Assembly (NCBI RefSeq): GCF_947507565.1
Contig: NC_089182.1
Location: 1,302,001 to 1,366,000, forward strand
Length of the DNA stretch: 64,000 nt
Source: Oscarella lobularis
Taxonomy: Eukaryota > Porifera > Homoscleromorpha > Homosclerophorida > Oscarellidae
Direction: 5' to 3'
Below are positions 34,263 through 42,990 of this stretch, piece by piece. Below the pieces are notes generated by a model, which was not told where the DNA came from, searched no databases, and saw only the letters and a list, made by a program, of their open reading frames with translations. The first letter of the stretch is position 1, and each line of letters begins with the position of its first letter. A program made the position numbers and the translations under genes.

Positions 34263-35296
34263 TTTCATAGATTGAGAAAAGCAGTATAAGAGAAGAACCG
34301 AGACACGGATGAACAGCAAAGGACGAAAAACAACAACAACTAAAACATAAATACATACAAGGGAGGGGTTAATGGGTATTGGAATTGCAGCGTGTGCTAG
34401 CCATCGCCGCAAGACTAAGGGAGGCTGTCTGACCAGGCAAGATCTTCTGAACCTTGTTGATGACGATTCTGGCATTTTGTCGTTGCAGGACAGACGAGAT
34501 TCGATTGCGCCAGTAATGGGCAAACGCAGATCGGTCCTCTAAAAAATCGACCGAAGGGCGGCGTTCAATGTCGCGGAAAAGCTCAATCGCCTTCACGCTC
34601 CACCTGGAAAACGCCTCAGCAACCACTGGTTGGAATAGATAGCCAAGAGATGTAGCTGACTCCGAATACTTGATCGCTTTTTTTTCATCTCGCCTTGATG
34701 CCGCAGCACCGCAAGAATACGCCGAATGTGACAGAAAAGCCGGTACTTGTGGATTGACGACACTTATGTCCAGAAGGAGCTTTTTGCCGTCTTTGTAATT
34801 ATAGACACTAATATCTGCGCGTCTCTTGTCGGGAAACTCATGGAGCTTTTCGAGCTCGCACTGGAAACCAAAAGATCTTAACATAGCCGTCCAGGCGTAT
34901 TGAACCGCGTCGTGCCGACGCATTCCCCACCATCTTTTGGACAAGTGAGGATATGGTAACCGGTAGGGTTAGAAACGGAGCCACAATTACATTTCTGGAT
35001 CTCTCAGAGAAGAGGAACCGGAAGGCCAAGGCGAAGAGCAACCGCTGTCTGGAATTCGATATTGGTGAAGGACACACCTTGCGACGACGGAACCAAATTC
35101 AGCCATGCTCCTGCCTCAGAGCTCCCAGCACTTCTGATCCTGGCTTTTGACAATTTGTTAGAGATCTCCAAGAGCGACGACAAAGCTAACGTGCTTACAA
35201 GCGACGACAGGCGCTTTTGGAGCTTGTGTGATACGTCCGGAAGCTGCTCGACGGAAACAATGTCAGTGCTACCTCCTTGGGCATCAATGACACTAT
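34263..35296 (-). mobile_element. 5'-truncated LINE with restriction-like endonuclease (R2/Hero-type)
   Basis: A 1034-bp insertion into copy B, flanked by the 8-bp duplication TTGTTGGG (34255-34262 and 35297-35304). On the - strand it encodes only the C-terminal part of a LINE ORF: the region after the RT (SSEAGAWLNLVPSS, then a RLGLP motif), a Zn motif with C-N-C-G and GYHILTC, and a PD-(D/E)xK endonuclease (RRADISVYNYKDGKKLLLDI, then SVVNP). One frameshift separates the Zn motif from the endonuclease. The RT itself is missing through 5' truncation, normal for target-primed reverse transcription. The 3' end is ..CTATGAAA. Confidence 0.8.
34369..34944 (-). pseudogene. LINE restriction-like endonuclease domain
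   Basis: A 191-codon frame on the - strand containing the catalytic-type core DKRRADISVYNYKDGKKLLL followed by DISVVNP, the expected pattern for REL endonucleases of the R2, R4, Hero and NeSL groups. It ends with a basic tail and a stop at 34369. The upstream RT is not in this copy. Confidence 0.75.
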
Positions 35297-35302
35297 TTGT
35301 TG

Positions 35303-36030
35303 GGACCTTGCAACGCCGGGTCGGGCGCGGTTTTCGGGCCAAAGGCGAGAGCGCCATTCCGCTCTCACCGATAAAGGTCACTTGTTGCGGAGTTATAGTT
35401 CTGTGGCGGTCCTTCGCGACTTTCGTTTCCACCTTTAGCGGGGTTTCACGCGTCTCTTTGTATGTAAATCTTATCGTTTTTTGGAGATGGAAACTACTAA
35501 TTCAAGGAAGAATAGATGGCTATTTACGTTTTCCTTCACTGAAGCAGCAACAACAGAGCTAGTACTGTTCTACGGTACTTTGAAGAAGCTTTCACTAATT
35601 TTGGGCTGCCGTCCAGAGTGCGGTGTGACAAAGGTGGCGAAAATGTCGACGTCGCATGGTTTATGTTGAATAATCCAAGCAGGGGAACTGGTCGTGGTAG
35701 TGTTATAGCTGGCAGAAGCGTTCACAACAAAAGAATGGAACGGCTGTGGCGTGACGTGTACTCAGGAGTTTTGCACTATTATCACGACCTATTCACGCAC
35801 TTGGAAAGTTGCGGTGAGCTCAATCCTGTCAGCGAGATCTCTCTGCACTACACGTACTTGCCTCGCATTAACAAACACTTGCAAATGTGAAAGAATGGTT
35901 GGCAGCACCATAAAATTAGTGGAACTGAAATGAGTCCAATGCAGCTGTGGTCAGAAGTCTTGCACCGTATGTCTAATTCAGATCATCGTCCTGCAGTTGA
36001 GCTCTTCCAATCCGGCGAGGTACGAATGAA
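35303..36030 (+). pseudogene. Integrase-core (rve-type) protein, copy B
   Basis: Core sequence nearly identical to 5515-6240: [20 protein letters not shown] and [20 protein letters not shown]. Some positions here look closer to intact ([15 protein letters not shown]), but a TGA follows at about 35888. The N-terminal half is again out of frame, so neither copy can make a full protein. Confidence 0.65.
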
Positions 36031-36198
36031 ATTTACGTAAGCTATCTTCTACAATTTTTTTGTGCAGACAGACTATATAGAGCAGTTGTCAAATGAATCG
36101 CAAGACACTGAATCTGTGAGAGGTAGTTCAAAAAAGTACGACCAAGCTCATGCTTCAAAAATTGTTCTTTTAGAGCGATATGACTACAGTGCGGGCCA

Positions 36199-36461
36199 CC
36201 ATGCTTCCAAACTTCTCCGGCCTTTAGCACAATAGTTTTGGTCATTGTGGCTGTTTTGGAGTTTCCTATGTATCTTTTAGCATCATTATATTTAATACAA
36301 GTGGTGGCATTCGATTTACTAATAATCTTCAACCTTTGTTCTTCGTGGGACACGATTGGCCAAATCCTTTCACGTGATTGCGTGTGATTGGCTCCTTACA
36401 CTAATTGAGTTTGGTGACTGTTACTGTTAGAACATCCTGGTCTTCGATCTCATTCATCCAT
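36199..36461. promoter_or_regulatory. Possible upstream region of the 40-kb DDE gene
   Basis: Directly left of ISL2EU-like element 1. Removing that element joins ..CATTCATCC to ATGGCCTCC at 40035, so this stretch would be the 5' flank of the DDE transposase gene. Two inverted CCAAT boxes (GATTGGCC and GATTGGCT) lie at about 36351 and 36388. The promoter role is inferred from position. Confidence 0.35.
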
Positions 36462-36510
36462 AGGGCTTATTCATGTGACGTCAGGGGTCACCTGACTCCA
36501 ATTAGTCGCC

Positions 36511-38085
36511 ATGTTGAGTGGTGCGTTCGCAATGGTAAAAAGCTTCTGTGCTGTCGGATGCACAAACCGATGGACTCGCGGTGGTTCAATCAGCTTCTAT
36601 CGCTTTCCTGTCGGCAATGTCGAACGCAGAAATCGATGGATAAGCGCCGTTCGCCGGGAATCGTGGCAGCCATCGGCCCATTCATGGCTGTGTTCCGCTC
36701 ATTTCGTTTCAGGAAAGAAGTCCAATTGTCCCACCAGCGTAGACTAGATCCCAACCATATTTTGTTTCACTTCCAGTCCTCGAAAGCGTTCTGCAGCCGT
36801 TAGATTCGTGACGCACGAACGTCGCGTGAGCCGAACGGTGGAGAAGCGTCTCGAAAATGTCGCAATTTGGGAACAACGTAGGACAGAGAAGAATGCGCGA
36901 CGAGAAGAGGCAATCCAGTCCGCCCGTGAGAATGCCATGCAGTTGGCCGAAGAAAACGCTCTTTCTGCGGCTGAGTAAGCACGTCAAGCTGATACTGCGG
37001 CGCGGGAAGCTGCTGCAGTCCTTGCGACGATGGCAGAAAGAGGTGAAACGTTTGAGAAATGTCGCAGTGGGGAAACACAAACTGATTTGACGTCAGATGA
37101 CTTTGAAGATATTAACCGCAAGTGCGATGACTCAGAAGCTATTATCGGCAGTCTCAAGGTCCAGATAAACTCTCTGTCGTCCAGCGAATTTTCACGTCAC
37201 AACATCGAAGGTGATGACGACCGAGTTCGCTTTTATACCGGCTTACCAACATGGATGCATCTTCTGTCGTTATTTAATTTTGTGTTACAAGGCCAATCCA
37301 CTGGAGAAGTGCGACATGTTCGTTCAATTCGTTGCTGTGCTGTCTAAACTTCGACGAAATTTAGCGGAGCGCGACATTGCCTACAGGATTCGGTGCTCGC
37401 AATCAACGTTTTCGTTTTCCAGAATATTTGCGAAGTGGATCAGAATAATGCACGTGCGTCTGGCACCTCTGGTTCAATGACCATCTCGTGAAATGCTCAG
37501 AAAAACCATGCCGTTGGCTTTAAAGCAGAATTACCCAAAATGTGTCTGCGTCATCGACTGCTTCGAAATTTTCTGCGAGAAGCCCGCCGACATGATGGCT
37601 AATGCCCAGTGCTATTCGAATTACAAAGGCCACACTACAGTAAATGTTTGATCGCCCTTGCTCCAAGCGGAGTCATTTCCTTCATTTAAAAAGGATAGGG
37701 AGGACGAGCTTCAGATAAATTTATTACGGAAAGTTGCGGCTTTTTGAAGCATTTATTGCCTGGGGACGAAGTCCTCGCGGATAGGGCTTTTAATGTAGGC
37801 GATTCCGTTGCGGCAATGGGAGCAATTTTAAGGATTCCTCCCTTTACCAAGGGTAAAAAGCAGCTGTCGAAAAAGGAAGTAGACACTTTCCGGCAGTTGT
37901 CGCGAGTGCGCATACACGTGGAGAGAATTATATCCCAATTACGACGGAAGTACACGATTTTAGCTGAAACTGTGCCTGTCAACTATCTCAGTAGCTGCAC
38001 AGATAACTCGTCATTAAGCACACTAGACAAAATAGCAGTTATTTGTTGTAGTCTCTGTAATATTTGTGACTCAATAACTGCTTAG
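36511..38085 (+). pseudogene. THAP-domain DDE transposase, ISL2EU-like element 1
   Basis: N-terminal THAP zinc finger (C2CH): CAVGCTN .. FYRFPVG .. WISAVRR .. HSWLCSAHF, residues about 8-70. A basic coiled coil follows (about 36860-37060). Then FYTGLPTWMHLLSLFNFV, RLRRN-type helix-turn-helix region, VIDCFEIF (first D, about 37545), SNYKGHTTV, GGRASDKFI-like region, GDEVLADRAFN (second D, about 37765) and RIHVERIISQLRRKYTIL (E, about 37910). This is the DDE_Tnp_4/Harbinger-type order. Damage: a frameshift inside the THAP-linker region, TGA or TAA stops near 36978, 37650 and 37690. Confidence 0.8.
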
Positions 38086-38138
38086 AATTACACTTATAAT
38101 TATACGGTAGATTTTCTTTTTCTGCTAGAGAAGCCTCG

Positions 38139-39900
38139 TTAGCGACACTCGGGACAAAACCACTTGCCATTCTGTACTTTTCTGATATGTAAGCATGTCG
38201 TGTGAAACCACTGAATGATGCAATTTTTGTTGTCGCAAATAATCATTTCCCCTGCCTCTTTGCCTTTGCAGAAACAGTATTCTGGATCTCCAACCGGTAC
38301 TGACGGTGAAGCCGTCTGTGATTCTTGTACCGCCCGCGTATACCATTTGGCAAGTAACTCTGGCAGAACTCCAAATTTGTAGAACTCGATTATTTTTTCA
38401 ATAACAGGAGCAATGAATTCATCATCCGGATACAGCCGCTGAAATACTAAACTACCTGGACGGAAAACAACAAAATCGCAGAATGCTGTTGCGGTGATCT
38501 TCAGCTGCGCCTGTACTTGATAGTAGTACTGATGACGTTTTTGAAGAGCGAATTTTCCGTCGGGCTGCTTCATCAAACAAAAATCACGATCTTCAACGGC
38601 TTCATCGAAGGTTTTTTCGCGACATGTGAAAGGGCATTTGATCTCAATGATTCCTTTTCCACAACATGAGCATGCGACTTCACCGTCTGGTGACGCGCCG
38701 AGAAACGGATAGTCGGAATTGACGACAAGACCGGTTTCCGAAAAACGAAGGTCGCGATGGTCACTCTTGCACGAACTGATGTACGCTGCCTTGGCATCCT
38801 TTTCGTGCTCCAGGTCCCACGACGTAGCTTTGCTGAAGAACTTGTAGCTTTCTGGATAGCAAATTCTTTTGATAAGACTCACTGATGGCTGGGAAGGATC
38901 GGTGGAAGCAGCCTCTTTGAATTTGGACGCTGTCACTCTTCCCGCTCTATGACGAAACCAAGCCTTGCTTTTTGATTGCTCTCTGGTAGACTGCTCAATG
39001 GAAACGCATTAATCCATAGTGATGGAAATATTTTCGAAAGCTTCAAGGCAAGAATTGAGCAGCTGACTATACGGCACTGCGAGAAGTTGATGACTGAAAA
39101 CGTCTCTCAATACCGGCGCGACGTCCTTCATTTCGAACAGATTACAATATTGTGGCTGCAACGAAAGGATAGCGGGTTTTCCGTTGCACTCCGAAAGAGC
39201 ATCGTAAAACTCCGTCATTTCTTCATCCGTCGGCGCTAAAGTTCCGTCGGATTGCTCTGTCGTGGAAATCGATTCAGCTCCAGGATCTTTTTGTAATGCA
39301 GCGGCTTGAAGTTTTCTCCGAGGCGCGGTGAAGTCGATTTCTGAAGTCGGTGCGTACTGCATGGAAGTGGCTGGAGGTTTGGACCAGGAACATGGGAGCG
39401 ACGTGCACGAAGTGTCTGCTTCTATGCGGTTGCGAGAGTCGACGGCGAAAAGAAGGGCAGCAACGTGGGAACATGCTTCTCCCAGACCGGCCATGCAGGT
39501 GCAATGGGCGCAAATGATCGCGCCGTCTTCTTGTGCTCCGACCCACGGGCACAATGGTGGAGCCGAGTACGACTGCGAATGCTTCACTTTGGCTCTGACG
39601 AGAAATTTTTTGCGGTTCTCGCCGACGCGAGCTACCTGAATGTCGGAAACGAAGCTGGCGACAAAGAATTAGTACCCATTCAAACTTTTGAAGGCTTTCA
39701 GCGATTGCTTCGTGAACTCGCTTGTCGACTCGATGAGAAAGTGATAGATGTCAGGGTATTCAATCGCCGGCCAAACGGTTTGGCTTCGAGCGATCGTTAT
39801 CGTGTAAGGGTCCGTAGTAGCCCAATAACGCCATTTTTTCTTGGTAGCGGCGTTTCGCATTCTCCGAAAGCGTACAGACGTATGGAGAAAACATTTGATG
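38139..39900 (-). pseudogene. SWIM-YqaJ-PHD protein, ISL2EU-like element 1
   Basis: Read on the - strand: N-terminal part (PAIEYPDIYHFLIESTSEFT), a SWIM-type zinc motif CAHCTCMAGLGEACSHVAAL (about 39500), a variable linker, then a YqaJ-type nuclease with GASPDGEVACSCCGKGIIEI and KCPF (D..E-x-K) and YYYQVQAQL, and a C-terminal PHD finger (YCFCKGKEAGEMIICDNKNC .. WFHTTCL .. GKWFCPEC). A single in-frame TAA (39009-39011) lies between the linker and the nuclease, where the homologous frame continues; a CAA-to-TAA change would explain it. Another break occurs at about 39640. It is probably the nuclease partner of the transposase. Confidence 0.85.
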
Positions 39901-40034
39901 AATGAATTCTGGAGGAAGTCAAGCGAAGCACGCATGCGTCAGCGAATTTTGGCATTATGCCACTCAGTGGTTTTTGCTTTTGCCACTCAAAGGCGCGCGT
40001 TACCCTAACCTTGTGACGTAGGTGAATAAGCCCT

Positions 40035-41188
40035 ATGGCCTCCTGTCGCTGGATAAAGCGTTCCGCAATGAAAGAGAAGCTAGCGAAAGCACGCAAATGC
40101 CGCCGTACTGAGAATCCTGAGTCGGGCTCCTCCAGAGGAGCAAGTACGGAACAAGCGCAGTTGTACGACGATTTACCCGAGGAGAGATCGGAAGCATTGG
40201 AAGATATGCCTGATGACTGCGACCAGTTCAGCGAATCCGACTCAACGGACGAAGACGACGTGCCTGTCCTTGACGAAGAAGACGTCTACGCAATTGCGCG
40301 AGATTGGATCGCGAGCTCCGATCGATCGCGAGAAGTTCGTCGGATGGTCTCAACGCTCCTCTATGGATTCATTCGATCGTCGACAAAGAAGGGTATCGTT
40401 GCTGCTGCCAATGTCGCTGGCAGTGTTGTCGGTTCAAGCGGAAAGTCGATAAGAAAGTGGCTCAACGAATTGAAATCAAACGACGGGAACTTTCTTGAGT
40501 ATGGGCGCGGGAAATATCGGAGGATCAGCGTGATGCACGACGAAGACCTCAAAGAGAGGCTACGCAGTGGGTCAGAGCCAACGCCAGTGTAAAAGGAAAA
40601 GCAAACATGACCATCAAGGATTTTTCATCGTTACCTGAACAACGAACTTCTTCCAAAGGTGCAGATTCCTGATTTTCCCAAGAAAGTAGGAGAGACAACA
40701 GCTAAGCGTTTTCTGCATGAACTGGGGTTTGAGCGTCGCAACACTTCTAGAAAATCAGTGTATATAGACGGTCATGAAAGAGAAGATGTCAAAGCTTACA
40801 GAGAGGTGTATGTCGCGAAACTTCAGAGTCTCGAGAGGGACCACACCGTTCCGCCTTTGCCAAGTGATGCTGTCGTCGATGCTCCTCAGCCCGGGTTCAT
40901 TGGACGTCCTGAAGCAGAGAAACATCTAGTAACAATTTACCATGACGAAACCACGTTTCAATCAAACGAAGATCAGAAATGGGCGTGGGGACAAGTTTTT
41001 CTTGAGGAAAAAAGGAAGAGGCTCAGGCGTCATGGTATCTGACTTCATAGAAGAACGAAACGGGTTTTTGCGGATTCCGGAAAGTCAGCCCGCAGAAAAT
41101 TCGAATTTGGCGAAAACCGCGATGGCTACTGGAATAGTGAGAAGTTCATTGAGCACGTGCGTAATGCCGTGGAAATAGCCGAGAAAAA
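40035..41188 (+). pseudogene. DDE-type transposase, HERxDV family, copy 1
   Basis: ATG 40035 is formed by the AT target duplication of the preceding ISL2EU-like element plus G. An acidic N-terminal region is followed by a predicted DNA-binding part (KSIRKWLNELKS), RFLHELGFERRN, KSVYIDGHEREDVKAYREVY, TIYHDETTFQSNEDQKWAWG (acidic catalytic candidates), MVSDFIEE and FIEHVRNAVEIAEKKY. The HER-x-DV and YHDE-TF motifs mark an unclassified DDE family seen in invertebrates and fungi, perhaps near Tc1/IS630. Frameshifts lie at about 40590 and 41040. The gene stops abruptly at about 41188, where a hAT sequence begins. Confidence 0.65.
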
Positions 41189-42084
41189 ATATCGAGTTTG
41201 TCTTTGTTGACATTAAGAACCATCAGATGATTAAATCGCTTTTGATCTATGGTGCTACGCAGCCAGGTTTTTAGTCGTCGCATCGCGGAAAAGCATCTCT
41301 CGCTTGTTGCATTTGCAGCCGGCATTACTAAAATTAGACGAAATAGGGTGCAGACTTCTTGGAATAACTGACGATGTTCTTCCGAAAGGCTTTTCAAATA
41401 CTGCAGACAATCGCGAAGCGTGACTTTATTTCCGCGTTCCGAAAAATACGTGCCAAGCAGCTGCAATTGCGTTTGTAGTTCTAGCCGACTAATATCATCT
41501 TTGTAAAATTGACATACTTCATCCAAGTATGCATCACAATTTTCTTCATTACAAGCTTTTACGAGAAGGGATTCTGTATTTCGGTACACGCGAAAGCCGG
41601 GCTGATCAAACCGCGTTGTTATGGCTGAAATAGAAATATCGAAAGCTTCGAAGTAGTGTCAGCCTCTACTGTTGTGCTGAAATGGCATTGCCCGGCTCCT
41701 ACTTCCACATCCATTGGAGCCTTTCTTTTGCGCGGGCTCTTCTACGTGTAATAGACCCTATTTGTTTTAACTGCGCATGTCAGCGGCAGCCATTTTAGGT
41801 GGGGATCAGTGTCTAACAGAAGTGCTCACGAGACAGAATTGTAGGTCAGCGAAAGCTTTTCAAAGGCAATTCTCCTGTTGATCGAGCTTCTAATAGATCA
41901 GAGAAGGCTTTGAAATGCGTCAGCGATCGACTGCGGCTTGCAGAAAGAGAGAAATCGGGCGATGAGCATTCCTTCGAATGGCTTTTCCTGCATCGCAGAA
42001 TCACGTAGGGCTTCATTTGTAGATGCATTCAATAGTACATAAACAGCTCTTTTATTATGGAACGCCAAACCCGTCAAAAGATTC

Positions 42085-42330
42085 GAATTAATATATATAG
42101 ATCCAATTAATTTATATAGACTCACTTCATTTATATAGACCCACTACTTAATTTATATAGACCCAGGGAATTAATTTATATAGACCCACCACTTAATTTA
42201 TATAGACCCACTACTTAATTTATATAGACCCAGGGAATTAATTTATATAGACCCACTACTTAATTTATATAGACCCAGGGAATTAATTTATATAGACCCA
42301 CTACTTAATTTATATAGACCCACTACATTG
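42085..42330 (+). repeat. 22-bp array, left arm
   Basis: About eleven units alternating ..GACCCACTAC and ..GACCCAGGGA after TTAATTTATATA. The inverse array lies at 42858-42990. Confidence 0.85.
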
Positions 42331-42857
42331 AGGTGACACTGAAGATGATCCTCTCTTTCGCTACGGGTGCAGAAGAAAAGCCACTGTACGGCTTTCACGC
42401 GCGGCCTTCTATTACATTCGACGTTGAGTTAGATAAAATGGTGTCTTCCTCAACGTGCGCTTTTGTTTTGATGTTCAGTGGTCGCCACGACACGGTTTCA
42501 GGGAAAACGTCACTTTTTCGCTGCTTAATTAATTAATGGCCAAGGATTTGGAAAAGTGAAGGATTTTTTTAAATAAAAACACTGCGCATTATTTCAGTAA
42601 AAAGGAATGTTGTTGCATCTCGCAGTGTTTTGTGAGATGGCGTTTCGTTTTTCGAATTTCAGAAGTCTGTTGCCAAGTTAAGGCCCTTTGAATTAATGAA
42701 AAAGACACGTACACGCACCTCTGTCAGCTTACACTGCAAACTGTGGTAAATAGTCAAGGTAGAGAACGGCACACATAAACTTCTTTAACGTAAATTGTGA
42801 AACATTGGGCATATGCTAATTGATTCAATTAGGTGAAAATGCGTGGAAACTAATTTC

Positions 42858-42990
42858 CTGGGTCTATATAAATTAAGTAGTGGGTCTATATAAATTAAGT
42901 AGTGGGTCTATATAAATTAAGTAGTGAGTCTATATAAATTAAGTAGTGGGTCTATATAAATGAAGTGAGTCCATATAAATTAATTGGATC
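42858..42990 (-). repeat. 22-bp array, right arm
   Basis: About six to seven GGGTCTATATAAATTAAGTA units, reverse complement of the left array. Confidence 0.85.

Larger units (their letters stand above)
24339..36198. mobile_element. 4.95-kb dispersed repeat, copy B, twice interrupted
   Basis: Same order and sequence as 1467-6413, but split by a 5860-bp insertion (27304-33163, between a match to ..GACGTGGGTA and ATACCGCAGTG.. of copy A) and a 1034-bp LINE insertion (34263-35296). With these removed its length is close to copy A. Its left edge cuts the Penelope-like relic in the linker before the endonuclease. Confidence 0.78.
36462..40034. mobile_element. ISL2EU-like DNA transposon 1 (THAP-DDE plus YqaJ-PHD)
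   Basis: A 3573-bp element with TIRs AGGGCTTATTCA.. / ..TGAATAAGCCCT and a 2-bp AT target duplication (36460-36461 and 40035-40036). It carries two convergent genes: a THAP-domain DDE transposase (+) and a SWIM/YqaJ/PHD protein (-), with ends about 53 bp apart. ISL2EU elements are known to pair a DDE transposase with a YqaJ nuclease and to duplicate AT, which matches. Both genes carry stops or frameshifts, so this copy is probably inactive. Confidence 0.85.

Noticed and set aside
36857-37090. Independent small gene downstream of the THAP domain
   Set aside because: It reads as the frame-shifted coiled-coil linker of the THAP-DDE transposase.
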